A DNA stretch of 42,278 bases from an uncultured Eubacteriales bacterium (GCA_949296115.1 CASFNR010000030.1:1-42278), one strand, 5' to 3'. Shown: positions 23,781 to 32,433, counted from the stretch's first letter. Program-made: numbers and translations. The notes: generated from the sequence alone by a model not told the origin.

Positions 23781-24503
23781 ATGATTAAGCTGGTTAACGT
23801 GAATAAGTTCTTCGGAGATCTGCATGTGCTGAAAGATGTGAATCTGGAGGTGGCGGAGGGAGAAAAATTGGTCATCATCGGCCCCTCCGGCTCCGGAAAA
23901 TCCACGACGGTGCGCTGCATGAATTTCCTGGAGGAACCCACCAGCGGCCATGTGTACATCAATGGGAAGGAGATCACCAGCAAGAACAAGACCAAGATGG
24001 TGCGGGAGAACATCTCCATGGTGTTCCAGCAGTTCAACCTCTACCCCCACCTGACGGTGCTGAAAAACCTGACCCTGGCGCCGATGAAGCTTCACCACAA
24101 GAGCAAGAAGGAAGCGGAAGAGCTGGCGTACCATTATCTGGATGTGGTCGGGCTCCGGGACAAGGCCCATGTTTACCCGTCCACCCTGTCCGGCGGCCAG
24201 CAGCAGCGGATTGCCATTGCCCGGGCGCTGTGTGCCCAGACCAAGATCATCCTCTTTGACGAACCCACCTCCGCTCTGGACCCGGAAACCATCCAGGAGG
24301 TCCTGGACGTCATGATTAAGCTGGCCAAGGAGAACATCACCATGGTGGTGGTGACCCATGAGATGGGCTTCGCCCGGCAGGTTGCCGACCGGGTGGTGTT
24401 CATGCACCGGGGGGAGATCATTGAGGAAGGAACCCCCGAGCATTTCTTCGTCAACCCGGAAAACGAGCGGGTTCGCCAGTTCCTGGGAAAGATTATCCGC
24501 TGA
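23781..24503 (+). CDS. Polar amino-acid ABC transporter, ATP-binding protein
   Basis: A 240-residue GlnQ/ArtP-type ATPase powering uptake by the two permeases downstream. Walker [10 protein letters not shown] (about 32-40), Q-loop [13 protein letters not shown], signature LSGGQQQR, Walker [15 protein letters not shown] and the H-loop [10 protein letters not shown] are all intact. The ATG at 23781 is preceded by GGTGG; the ORF is open further upstream but that stretch is leader. First gene of a five-gene operon. Confidence 0.95.
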   Translation: MIKLVNVNKFFGDLHVLKDVNLEVAEGEKLVIIGPSGSGKSTTVRCMNFLEEPTSGHVYINGKEITSKNKTKMVRENISMVFQQFNLYPHLTVLKNLTLAPMKLHHKSKKEAEELAYHYLDVVGLRDKAHVYPSTLSGGQQQRIAIARALCAQTKIILFDEPTSALDPETIQEVLDVMIKLAKENITMVVVTHEMGFARQVADRVVFMHRGEIIEEGTPEHFFVNPENERVRQFLGKIIR

Positions 24504-24563
24504 AAACCGTGAACCACAGACGAGCCGTCTGTTTTGATTCAGTATTTGAGGAGGTAAACGATT

Positions 24564-25439
24564 ATGAAAAAGTTCTTGTCTATCGCGCTGCTGGTATGCA
24601 TGTGCCTGAGCCTGCTGGCAGGCTGCGGCTCCAGTGCGTCAACAGAGACCACGGCTGCCGCCGGTGCCGCTGCTCCCGCCGAGGGCTACGCAGAGGACGT
24701 CCAGGCCATCATCGACCGTGGTGTGCTCCGGGTGGGCGTGAAGAACGCCGTGGAAGGCTTTGGCTTCCAGGACACCCTGACCGGTGAGTACTCCGGCATG
24801 GAAATCGACATCGCCAAGATGATCGCCGACTACCTGGGCGTGGACGTGGAGTTCACCACCGTCACCGCTGCCACTCGTTCCGAACTGCTGGATTCCGGCG
24901 ACATTGACTGCGTGCTGGCTACCTTCACCATTACCGAAGAGCGCAAGCAGTCCTGGGACTTCACCACTGCCTACTATACCGACCATGTCACCGTCCTGGT
25001 GGAGCAGGCTTCCGGCATCTCCACCCTGGCTGATCTGGAAGGCGCTGTGGTTGGCGTGTCCTCCGGCTCCACTTCCGCCAAGAGCCTGGTGCAGGCCCTG
25101 ATTGACAATGGCGTTATTGCCGGCGACGGCTTCGATCCCGATACCTTCGACCCTGCTACCTGGACCGATTTCGTCTCCTTCCGTCAGTATGAGGACTACC
25201 CCGCCATTTCCACCGCTCTGAGCGCCAACGAGATTCAAGCCTTCTGCGTGGACAAGTCCATCCTGGCCATCTACAATACCGATTCCCGTACTTACATCGA
25301 TGAGGAATTCGCACCTCAGGAATATGGCATCGCCACCACCAAGGGCTCCGGCTTCTCCGCTGTGTGTGAAGAGCTGGTCACCGGCTGGCTGGCCGACGGC
25401 ACCATCGACGGTCTGATCGAGACCTACGGTCTGGGCTGA
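24564..25439 (+). CDS. Polar amino-acid ABC transporter, substrate-binding lipoprotein
   Basis: A 291-residue SBP_bac_3-type binding protein. The signal peptide ends at lipobox LLAGC (C22); an Ala/Thr-rich linker runs to about residue 42. The solute-binding fold includes GVLRVGVKNAVEGFGFQD, GMEIDIAKMIADYLGVDVEF and TITEERKQSWDFTTAYY. Two Arg residues and an Asp expected in polar amino-acid binders are plausible (TRSEL, CVDKS), but specificity cannot be read. Preceded by GAGGAGG. It lies between the ATPase and permease genes; a weak hairpin after it may raise its mRNA level over the rest. Confidence 0.93.
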   Translation: MKKFLSIALLVCMCLSLLAGCGSSASTETTAAAGAAAPAEGYAEDVQAIIDRGVLRVGVKNAVEGFGFQDTLTGEYSGMEIDIAKMIADYLGVDVEFTTVTAATRSELLDSGDIDCVLATFTITEERKQSWDFTTAYYTDHVTVLVEQASGISTLADLEGAVVGVSSGSTSAKSLVQALIDNGVIAGDGFDPDTFDPATWTDFVSFRQYEDYPAISTALSANEIQAFCVDKSILAIYNTDSRTYIDEEFAPQEYGIATTKGSGFSAVCEELVTGWLADGTIDGLIETYGLG

Positions 25440-25454
25440 TTCGTTACAGGCTGA

Positions 25455-25481
25455 GAGGGCTCCGTGATTTCCGGAGCCCTC
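25455..25481 (+). terminator. Intra-operon hairpin after the binding-protein gene
   Basis: A 9-10 bp stem GAGGGCTCC/GGAGCCCTC without a real T-tract. More likely an mRNA-stabilising stem or weak terminator within the operon. Confidence 0.6.
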
Positions 25482-25534
25482 CCTTTGTTGTTCCACCCGC
25501 TTTTCAGATTTTTAGATTTTAGGAGGTGCGGCAT

Positions 25535-26254
25535 ATGTCTGGATTGCTGAGCGCCGATGCATGGGCAAAAGTGTGGACCTACCGCAGCACATTTTTGCTG
25601 GGACTGCTCAATACCGTGGAAACCGCCGTGTTCGCCCTGATTCTGGCGTTTATACTGGGGATTATCTTCGGGTTGATGGCAACCTGCGGCAATAAAATCC
25701 TGCGGGGCATTGCCCGTGTCTATGTGGAGCTGATTCAGAATACGCCGCTGCTGCTCCAGCTTTGCTTCCTGTACTACGCCCTGGCTTTTGCCGGAAAGAG
25801 CCTGGGCATCCTGGCAACCGGCATCATCTCCCTGGGGGTTTATACCGGAGCCTATATGTCCGAGGTGATCCGGGCGGGCATTCAGTCCATTCCCAAGGGC
25901 CAGTTTGAGGCGGCCCATTCTCAGGGCTTCCACTATGGCGGCATGATGTACCACATCATTCTGCCTCAGAGCATCAAAATCATCCTGCCCCCCATGGTAA
26001 ACCAGGTGGTGAATCTGATCAAGAACACCTCCTGCCTGTACATCGTGGGCGGCGCAGACCTGATTTCTCTGACCTACAGCTTTGTCACCGGCGCCAGCAC
26101 CGGCGGCGCCTACGCACCGGCTTATCTGGTCAGCGGGCTGCTGTTCTTCATCATCTGCTTCCCCCTGTCCAACCTGGCCAGCAAGTGGGAGCAGTCCCTG
26201 AAGGCCCGGGAGAAAGAACGCACCGCGGCGGCGACCGCTGCCGCAGAAGGGTAA
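25535..26254 (+). CDS. Amino-acid ABC transporter permease 1
   Basis: A 239-residue HisM/GlnP-type inner-membrane permease with about five hydrophobic segments. It carries YVELIQNTPLLLQLCFLYYA, the family's N-terminal signature, and the EAA-like loop EAAHSQGFHYGGMMYHIILPQ that contacts the ATPase. The ATG at 25535 has AGGAGG 9 nt before it; the GTG at 25526 overlaps the site. The Ala-rich C-terminus is probably unstructured. Confidence 0.93.
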   Translation: MSGLLSADAWAKVWTYRSTFLLGLLNTVETAVFALILAFILGIIFGLMATCGNKILRGIARVYVELIQNTPLLLQLCFLYYALAFAGKSLGILATGIISLGVYTGAYMSEVIRAGIQSIPKGQFEAAHSQGFHYGGMMYHIILPQSIKIILPPMVNQVVNLIKNTSCLYIVGGADLISLTYSFVTGASTGGAYAPAYLVSGLLFFIICFPLSNLASKWEQSLKAREKERTAAATAAAEG

Positions 26255-26263
26255 GGTGAGGAT

Positions 26264-27031
26264 ATGAGCAACATTGCTGCTAGTTTTTCCATGCTGAAAA
26301 ACCCCGCCATTATCCAGTACATTCTCAAGGGCGTGGGCTTTACCCTGGTTATCGCCGTGGTGGCGGTGGCGATTGGTATTTTGCTGGGCTCCATTCTGGC
26401 CATGGTCCGCAACTACTGCACCTCCCGGAAAACCCGGGTATTCAAGTGGCTGGCCAGTATCTACATCGAGGTATTTCGGAACACGCCTCTGCTGCTGTGG
26501 ATTTTCATCTGCCTGGTGTTCTGCCCCACCCCTGGGTTCCTGAACCATAAGATGTTCGGACTGACCACGGTGGAGGTCAAACTGCTGTTCAAAGCCGCAA
26601 CAGCGCTGATCCTGTTTACATCCTCGGTCATTGCGGAAATCGTCCGGGGCGGCCTGAACTCCGTTGCCCACGGCCAGTTTGAGGCGGGGCATTCCCAAGG
26701 ATTCAACATTGTCCAGATCATGGTCTATATCGTGCTGCCCCAGGCCTACCGGAACATCATCCCCACCCTGCTCAGCCAGGTGATTACCACCATCAAGGAC
26801 TCCAGCTACCTGGCCAATGTGGCGGTGATTGAGCTGATGGCCAGAACCCGGCAGCTGCTCAGCTCCGCCTACGCCTATAACGGAACCGGCACGGTAAACG
26901 TATCCGATGTGTTTGTGCTGTTCGGCGTGGCCTGCGTTATCTACTTTGTCATCAATTTTTCCCTGTCCTGCGTTGTCCGTTCCGTTCAGAAACGCCGCGC
27001 GAAACAGCCGGTGCTTGTTGCAAAGGAGTAA
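26264..27031 (+). CDS. Amino-acid ABC transporter permease 2
   Basis: A 255-residue paralogue of the preceding permease, with IYIEVFRNTPLLLWIFICLV and the EAA-like loop FEAGHSQGFNIVQIMVYIVLPQ. About five to six membrane segments. It starts 9 nt after permease 1; the two likely form a heterodimeric channel with the ATPase. Confidence 0.93.
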   Translation: MSNIAASFSMLKNPAIIQYILKGVGFTLVIAVVAVAIGILLGSILAMVRNYCTSRKTRVFKWLASIYIEVFRNTPLLLWIFICLVFCPTPGFLNHKMFGLTTVEVKLLFKAATALILFTSSVIAEIVRGGLNSVAHGQFEAGHSQGFNIVQIMVYIVLPQAYRNIIPTLLSQVITTIKDSSYLANVAVIELMARTRQLLSSAYAYNGTGTVNVSDVFVLFGVACVIYFVINFSLSCVVRSVQKRRAKQPVLVAKE

Positions 27032-27037
27032 ATGCGT

Positions 27038-27634
27038 ATGAAGCCCTATGTGATTACCCTGTCCCGGCAGTTCGCCAGTATGGGCCGGGCCATTGCCCAG
27101 AGTATGTCCGCAGAATTGGGCATCAACTTCTATGACCGGGACATTGTAGAGGAGACAGCCAAGCGGCTGGGTCTGTCCGTGTCCTATGTGAGCAAGGTGG
27201 AGGAAACCGGCGCATCCTTCTTCACCAACCTGCGCTATCCCCTGGGCATCGGCCTCATCAGCACCCAGAAGGAGACCTTTGAAATCCAGTCCAACATCAT
27301 CCGGGATCTGGCCCAGCGGGAATCCTGCATCATCGTGGGCCGCTGCGCAGACAGCGTTCTCCGGGATCACCCCCGGTGCCTGAATATCTATGTCTATGCG
27401 CCTTATGAGATACGGCTGGCCAACTGCATCCGGGAATATGGGATGGAGGTTTCCGCCGCAAAACGGGCCATTGCCGAGGTGGACCGGGCGAGAGAAATCT
27501 ATCGGCTGCAATTTTCCGAGGATGTGCGCAGCGTGCTGGATCATCGCCATGTGATGATTGACTCCAGCCGCTTCGGCGTGGAGAAAACCGCAAAGATTCT
27601 CAGCGGAATTGCCCGCCAGGTATTTGAAGATTGA
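27038..27634 (+). CDS. Cytidylate kinase-like protein
   Basis: A 198-residue protein of the cytidylate-kinase-like family: start ITLSRQFASMGRAIAQ (the phosphate-binding loop region, where true kinases have a GSGG-type loop), NFYDRDIVEE, SCIIVGRCADSVL and the lid-like region REYGMEVSAAKRAIAEVDRAR. The G-rich loop is altered, so nucleotide specificity is uncertain. The ATG at 27038 is 9 nt from AAAGGAG; the ATG at 27032 abuts the upstream stop at only 3 nt. It ends the ABC operon, where its role is unexplained. The operon ends at the shared terminator. Confidence 0.8.
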   Translation: MKPYVITLSRQFASMGRAIAQSMSAELGINFYDRDIVEETAKRLGLSVSYVSKVEETGASFFTNLRYPLGIGLISTQKETFEIQSNIIRDLAQRESCIIVGRCADSVLRDHPRCLNIYVYAPYEIRLANCIREYGMEVSAAKRAIAEVDRAREIYRLQFSEDVRSVLDHRHVMIDSSRFGVEKTAKILSGIARQVFED

Positions 27635-27638
27635 GAAG

Positions 27639-27675
27639 AATCCCGCCGGAAGCGAAGGGCTTCCGGCGGGATTTT
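27639..27675. terminator. Bidirectional terminator
   Basis: A perfect 15-bp stem AATCCCGCCGGAAGC/GCTTCCGGCGGGATT, T-run to the right and As to the left. It serves the ABC operon and the converging methyltransferase operon. Confidence 0.88.
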
Positions 27676-27692
27676 AATAGAATTGAGATGTT

Positions 27693-28232
27693 TCAGTCTT
27701 TTACCAGGAAACAGGCGTTATAGGCCATTTTGTCGGAGCCGTAGTAATACTGCAGCCCGTTGGCCTTGCATACCTCCAGCACCAGCATGCCGTAAGCTTC
27801 CATGGAGGAGACCATCTCTTTGGGGAACCGGCAGGGAGCGTCGGGGTAGGTGCAGGTTTTGCATTTGGTGCAGCAGCCTGCGCCCAGGGCGAGGATGGGA
27901 ATGTCCAGCTTCAGCAGGGCCTCATGCATGGCGGCGAAATGCTTCTTGTGGTTTGCCTCTATCTCCACCATAGCTTCAATGTCGAAGCCGTCCTCCACAT
28001 CGCCTACGGTCTGCACCAGAATGCCGTGGGTCATCTCCTTCAGCCTCTGGGTGCATTCCTCCAGGGTACCGCAGCCGGGGGGGCAGCTCCAGCGCTTGTT
28101 GTACATTCCGCAGGTATTGACTGCGCACATATCCCGCACCTCGGGTTTCAGGTCAATGGTGGAAACATCCAGCTTCGCCCAGTTGGAAAAACCGGCATCC
28201 CGGGCCAGATCGGCCAGCTGTTCATAGGTCAT
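27693..28232 (-). CDS. DUF2284 cysteine-rich metal-binding protein
   Basis: A 179-residue soluble protein of the DUF2284 family. Cysteines cluster in two places: MCAVNTCGMYNKRWSCPPGC (about 35-54) and AGCCTKCKTCTYPDAPC (about 117-133), a pattern suited to Fe-S or other metal binding. The gene overlaps the activator gene by 4 nt (ATGA), with GAGGAGG ahead of the ATG, so the two are translationally coupled. DUF2284 genes recur next to corrinoid methyltransferase genes; a part in reductive activation or electron supply is an inference. Confidence 0.85.
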   Translation of the reverse strand: MTYEQLADLARDAGFSNWAKLDVSTIDLKPEVRDMCAVNTCGMYNKRWSCPPGCGTLEECTQRLKEMTHGILVQTVGDVEDGFDIEAMVEIEANHKKHFAAMHEALLKLDIPILALGAGCCTKCKTCTYPDAPCRFPKEMVSSMEAYGMLVLEVCKANGLQYYYGSDKMAYNACFLVKD

Positions 28233-29692
28233 AACGTGTCCTCCTCTGAAAATTCCAATGCGTCTACAAACTGGTCCTGGAACTGGGGCAGACTGGCAAG
28301 CTCCAGGAACTCTGTCCCCTTGGCCAGCGCCTGACTGTAGGCGTACTCCGCCCGGCTCAGCGCACAGAGCTTGGCGCCCTCTCCGGCGGCATTGCCGATG
28401 GGCACAATCCGATCCAGCAGAACCGGCGGGATCATCCCGATCCGACAGGCGGAGGCGGGATTCAGGTAATTGCCGAACGCCCCTGCCAGGTAGACGGTCT
28501 GAATGTCCTTGATTTCGGCGCCGAATCGCGCGGCAAGCAGCTCAATGCCGGTGCGGATGGCGGCCTTGGCCAGCTGCACCTCCCGGACGTCCTTCTGGGT
28601 CAGGGTCACGTTGGGACACAGGGCGTAGGTTTTCTCCTCCAACCGGCCGGATTCGTCAATGACGCCGGTGTCCAGCAGGGCGGCCACCAGGTCCAGCAAG
28701 CCGGAACCGCACAGACCGATGGGATCTGCGTCTCCGATCACATGATAGGAAACTTTGCCGTTTTCCAAGGTGACGTGGTCCACGGCCCCGGGGGCGCCCC
28801 GCATGCCGCAAGAGATTTTCGCTCCCTCGAAGGCGGGACCGGCGGCGGTGGAACAGGTAATCCGGCGGTGCCGGTTACCCAGCACCATCTCCCCATTGGT
28901 GCCGATGTCAATGAGCAGCGTCAGCGCCTCCTGCTGGTCAAATCGGGTGGACACCATGCATCCCACAGTATCCCCGCCCACGAAACCGGCAATGTTGGGC
29001 AGCATCCGGATGGTGCCGCCGGTGGGCAGCCAGTCCTTGGCGTCCAGCTCCCGGGCCTCGTAGACGGCGGGCATATAGGGCGGCGTCACCAGGGAGTGGG
29101 GATCGATTCCCAACAGCAGGTGGTGCATGGCAGTGTTGCCAACCACGGAGACAGTGGTGATGTCCTGGGAGGAAATTCCGGCCTCCTTGGATACCTCCCG
29201 GGTGAGCTGGCGCAGGGCCTTGAGGATGCACTGCTGCATATCCTGTCCGCCCTGGTCCAGGACGTGCTGAATCCGGGAGATCACATCCGCACCGTACTGG
29301 CTCTGGGGGTTCATGGCGCTGGCGGTGGCAAGCTGGGCTCCGGTTCTGCCATCCAGCAGATAAGCAACCAGGGTGGTGGTGCCAATGTCGAAAGCCAGCA
29401 CATACCGGTCGCAGCCATCCGGCTTGGTTTCCACCCCCAGTGTGCGGGTGAGAATGGAGACCTTCTGGGCCTGACCCAGCAGGACGGTCATATCCGCTTC
29501 CACCGGTGTCTGGCAGGCCAGCACCTGGGACCCATCGGAGAGGGTTACCCGGCACTTGCCGCAGGTGCCTTGCCCGCCGCAGGGAGCGTCTGTGGGCAGA
29601 CCTGCCTGAATCTGTGCCTGCAGCAGGGTGGTGCCCCGGGGAACGGTAACGGCCGCCCCGCCGGGCTGGAAGATAACGGTGAATTGCTCCAT
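28229..29692 (-). CDS. Corrinoid activator (2Fe-2S ferredoxin plus ASKHA/DUF4445)
   Basis: A 487-residue reductive activator that uses ATP to return accidentally oxidised Co(II) corrinoid to Co(I). The N-terminal 2Fe-2S domain has C38, C44, C47 and C60 (CGGQGTCGKC). From about residue 105 the ASKHA ATPase-like domain follows: LAFDIGTTTLVAYLLDG, VVGNTAMHHLLLG, LLIDIGTNGEMVLG, YLAGAFGNYL. Matches RACE/RamA-like proteins in known O-demethylase systems. AAAAGGAGG precedes the ATG. Second-last gene of the minus-strand operon, after a hairpin that may dampen its transcription. Confidence 0.9.
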   Translation of the reverse strand: MEQFTVIFQPGGAAVTVPRGTTLLQAQIQAGLPTDAPCGGQGTCGKCRVTLSDGSQVLACQTPVEADMTVLLGQAQKVSILTRTLGVETKPDGCDRYVLAFDIGTTTLVAYLLDGRTGAQLATASAMNPQSQYGADVISRIQHVLDQGGQDMQQCILKALRQLTREVSKEAGISSQDITTVSVVGNTAMHHLLLGIDPHSLVTPPYMPAVYEARELDAKDWLPTGGTIRMLPNIAGFVGGDTVGCMVSTRFDQQEALTLLIDIGTNGEMVLGNRHRRITCSTAAGPAFEGAKISCGMRGAPGAVDHVTLENGKVSYHVIGDADPIGLCGSGLLDLVAALLDTGVIDESGRLEEKTYALCPNVTLTQKDVREVQLAKAAIRTGIELLAARFGAEIKDIQTVYLAGAFGNYLNPASACRIGMIPPVLLDRIVPIGNAAGEGAKLCALSRAEYAYSQALAKGTEFLELASLPQFQDQFVDALEFSEEDTL

Positions 29693-29716
29693 AGGCGACC
29701 TCCTTTTAACAGGAAA

Positions 29717-29745
29717 GAGGGGCCGATGCCGGGCATCGACCCCTC
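29717..29745 (-). terminator. Hairpin between corrinoid-protein and activator genes
   Basis: GAGGGGtCGATGC pairs with GCATCGgCCCCTC on the minus strand with a 3-nt loop and one G-T pair, followed by CTTTCC. A partial terminator would set activator expression below that of the corrinoid protein. Confidence 0.6.
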
Positions 29746-29760
29746 CAAATTTCGGGATAA

Positions 29761-30390
29761 TCAGCTGACCAGTTCCTTGGCTCTCTTGGCGGCGGAAGCA
29801 GCGTCGGGGGTATAGGCGTCTGCACCAATCTTGTCGGCGAACTCCTGGGTGATGGGAGCGCCGCCTACCATAACCTTAACCTTGGAGCGCCAGGGAGCGG
29901 CGTTGACAGCGGCAACGGTGGCTTCCAGCGCGGGCATGGTGGTGGTCAGCAGGGCGGAGCAAGCAACAATCTTGGTGTCGGGGTTCTCCTCGTAGGTGGA
30001 CAGGAACTTCTCGACGGGAACGTCAACGCCCAGGTCGATGACTTCGAAGCCGGCGGACTCGATCATCATGGCAACCAGGTTCTTGCCGATGTCATGCAGG
30101 TCGCCGGCGACGGTGCCGATGATGACCTTGCCCAGAGCGCCGGTGGCGCCGGTTGCCAGATGGGGCTTCAGAACTTCCACGCCCTTCTTCATGGCCTTGG
30201 CGGAGATCAGCATTTCAGGAACGAAGATTTCGCCGTTCTTGAAGTTTTCACCGACCACGTCCATGGCGGCGATCATGGTGTCCAGCAGGTCGGTAGCGGA
30301 GCAGCCTTCGTCCAGGGCTTCCTGTACGGCGGCGGGAACCAGCTTGGCCTTGCCGCGAATAACCAGATCATTGACTTTTTCGATACTCAT
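29761..30390 (-). CDS. Corrinoid protein of a methyltransferase system
   Basis: A 209-residue methyl carrier. Residues about 1-85 are the methionine-synthase-like cap helices (VQEALDEGCSATDLLDTMIAAM, EIFVPEMLISAKAMKKG). The cobalamin-binding Rossmann domain carries GDLHDIGKN with H99 as the axial cobalt ligand, SALLTTTM and VGGAP, which line the corrin. AAGGAG precedes the ATG. It takes the methyl group from the methyltransferase I product and passes it to methyltransferase II. Length typical of MtbC/MtoC-type proteins. Confidence 0.93.
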   Translation of the reverse strand: MSIEKVNDLVIRGKAKLVPAAVQEALDEGCSATDLLDTMIAAMDVVGENFKNGEIFVPEMLISAKAMKKGVEVLKPHLATGATGALGKVIIGTVAGDLHDIGKNLVAMMIESAGFEVIDLGVDVPVEKFLSTYEENPDTKIVACSALLTTTMPALEATVAAVNAAPWRSKVKVMVGGAPITQEFADKIGADAYTPDAASAAKRAKELVS

Positions 30391-30429
30391 AACAATTGTC
30401 TCCTTTTCCGTTGTAATGACTTGTATATG

Positions 30430-31236
30430 TTATTTGACAGGGCCAAACAAGCCTTCCCGATAAGCGCCGATGTACTCCATGCAGTAGTCGTCCAGACCCA
30501 GCAGAGCCTCGGTGGCGTAGATGACGCCCATCATGTCCCGGTTGGTGGGGTCCAGGATGGCGGAATCCAGGCCGGCGTTCATGGCCAGCACGGTGAATCC
30601 CAGGTTGATCATCTTCCGCACCGGCAGGTTGAAGGAAATGTTGGAGACGGCGGCGGTGATGTGGATGGAGGGATATCTCTCCCGGACGGTGGTAATGACC
30701 TCCACATTGGTTTCAATGCCGTTCTCGGAGGTGCACAGCATCTCAACCAGGGGATCAATGTGGATGCGGCTGGGGCTGATGCCGTATTCCTTGGCCTTGG
30801 CCATGATCTTGTCAAAGACCTTCAGCCGGTCGGCGGCATTCTTGGGGATGCCGGTGTCATCGGACAGCAGAGCAATGACCTGCCAGCCTTTGTTCTCGGC
30901 CATGATGGGGAAGATTACATCGATCTTGTCGCCTTCACCGGAGACGGAGTTGAACAGACCCGGCTTGTTGCAGAACTTGTAGGCCTGAGCCAGGACGTGG
31001 GCACTGGGGCTGTCCACGGAAATGGGCAGATCGCAGACCTCCTGGATGCAGTCAATCATCCAGTGCAGGGTCTCCACTTCCTGGTCCTCGGGGACGGAGG
31101 CGCAGCAGTCGATGAAGGTGGCGCCGGCCTTTTCCTGGGCGATGGCCCGGGCCTTGATGAAGTCCGCGTCCCGACGGGCAATGGCATCCGCCACCGACGG
31201 GATAGAGCCGTTGATTTTTTCGCCGATAATAATCAT
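30430..31236 (-). CDS. Pterin-binding methyltransferase II
   Basis: A 268-residue TIM-barrel protein of the dihydropteroate-synthase-like superfamily. MIIIGEKINGSIPSV is the classic start; AGATFIDCCASVPEDQEVE, ISVDSPSAHVL and the pterin-contacting NSVSGEGDK follow, as in AcsE and MtvA-like enzymes. It should move the methyl group from the corrinoid protein to tetrahydrofolate. GAGGAGG precedes the ATG. Between the frameshifted methyltransferase I gene and the corrinoid protein gene. Confidence 0.92.
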   Translation of the reverse strand: MIIIGEKINGSIPSVADAIARRDADFIKARAIAQEKAGATFIDCCASVPEDQEVETLHWMIDCIQEVCDLPISVDSPSAHVLAQAYKFCNKPGLFNSVSGEGDKIDVIFPIMAENKGWQVIALLSDDTGIPKNAADRLKVFDKIMAKAKEYGISPSRIHIDPLVEMLCTSENGIETNVEVITTVRERYPSIHITAAVSNISFNLPVRKMINLGFTVLAMNAGLDSAILDPTNRDMMGVIYATEALLGLDDYCMEYIGAYREGLFGPVK

Positions 31237-31269
31237 AGCGATGGTTTCCTCCTCAGGAATTTGGTATCA

Positions 31270-32279
31270 TCAGAACATGATGCTCATGGGCAGACGGGCG
31301 TTCTCAATGTCCGCCAGCTTGTGACCGAACTTCTCACAGTTGTACTGGTCGATGGCGTCCCAGATGCCCTTGTAGGTGCCTTCGTACAGAGAGCCGGGAC
31401 CTCCCTGGGTGATGCAGGGAATGAAGTACTTGTTGCCGCAGCGCTCCATGGCTTCCACAGCGGCCTTGGTGCAGTCGGCCTGGGTCCAGCCTTCGAAGTC
31501 AACCTGCTTGTTGTCGATTTCTTGATCAGTTCGGGGACGTTGTTGGACTTCATGCAGCCCTGCCACACGTCGATGCCCATATCGATCATAGTGGGCAGGA
31601 GGTTGGCGCAATAACTGTCGGAGTGATGGATGATCAGTTCTACACCGTGGCTCTTGTAGTAGCCGTAGATCTGCTGATAGGGCTCCAGGAAGAAGTCCTC
31701 AAAGACGGAGGGACGCAGGAAGGAGTTGATCTCGCTGCCCCAGTCGTCGTGATGGAAGATGGCGTCGGGATGGAGGTTGGAGCAGATGCCTTCCGCCAGC
31801 TCCAGCTCCCAGTCGGTGAGGTACTTGATCAGGTCGTGCATCTCATCGGGATACTCCATGTAGTTCATCAGGGCTTCCTGAATGGACATCAGGTGATGGC
31901 ACTGCTCGAACAGGCCGGGGGCGACGAAGGAAGCCTTATAGGCCTTGGTGCCGTCTACGGCGTTGTACATTTCCTTGGCGGCGTCCCACAGACCGTCGGA
32001 GAACTTCAGGGAGGGAGCCTTGACGTACTGCTTCCATTCTTCGATGTCCTTGACCACGATCTTGTCCGGGGTATGGACAGGGAAGGCGCCGGGGACGTTG
32101 GCGGGGAAGGAGTTGGTGACGCCCCAGGGGTTCACCACATCCGGGCCACCCTTCTTCACCGAGGGAGAACTCATCAGATAGGGGTGAACCAGAAGGGCGA
32201 CGGCCTCATACTGGTTGACGAAACGATCCGGGTTTCCGCCGCGAATGACTTCGCGCATGTTTTCTTTTGCAGTCAACAT
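31270..32279 (-). pseudogene. UroD-family methyltransferase I, frameshifted
   Basis: First gene of the methyl-transfer operon. Read with one inserted base it gives 336 residues of the uroporphyrinogen-decarboxylase-like methyltransferase family (MtaA/MtoB-like): LTAKENMREVIRGGNPDRF at the start, HHDDWGSE (176-183), HHSDSYCANLLP (218-229). The frame breaks near 31518-31522, after residue about 253 (ELIKK): upstream the frame drifts into Pro/Ser/Arg-rich nonsense, while the -1 frame continues DNKQVDFEGWTQAD to CITQGGPGSLYEGTY and the natural stop. GGAGGAA precedes the ATG at 32279. It may be a true mutation or a base-call error. If intact it would demethylate the substrate, likely a methoxylated compound. 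Confidence 0.85.
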
Positions 32280-32387
32280 AGGTTTCTTCCTCCATTGCAA
32301 TTTTCAATATACATAGAACAGGCCGCCGTGTCTCCGCAAAAACGTGCTGACAAAAACACGGATTTTTTGTTCATTGCATCCATGTAC

Positions 32388-32416
32388 ATGGTATCACCAT
32401 CCAAAACTTTTGTCAA
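32388..32416 (-). promoter_or_regulatory. Promoter of the methyltransferase operon
   Basis: On the minus strand TTGACA (32411-32416) and TACCAT (32388-32393), 17-nt spacer, extended TG. Leader of about 100 nt. Confidence 0.8.
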
Positions 32417-32433
32417 TTCGCTCAAAACTTCTG
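32402..32433. promoter_or_regulatory. Direct-repeat operator candidate
   Basis: CAAAACTTTTG (32402-32412) and CAAAACTTCTG (32423-32433) are offset by exactly 21 bp, two helical turns, and overlap the -35 region of the methyltransferase promoter. A good candidate for binding by the divergent PucR-type regulator. Confidence 0.6.

Noticed and set aside
25424-27550. A 708-codon open frame opposite the ABC permease genes
   Set aside because: Shadow; composition (Gln/His/Gly-rich) and lack of signals argue against a gene.
31511-31530. Programmed -1 frameshift at the methyltransferase I break
   Set aside because: The site reads C AAG AAA, not a good slippery heptamer, and no obvious downstream stem or pseudoknot is seen; a plain one-base deletion fits better.
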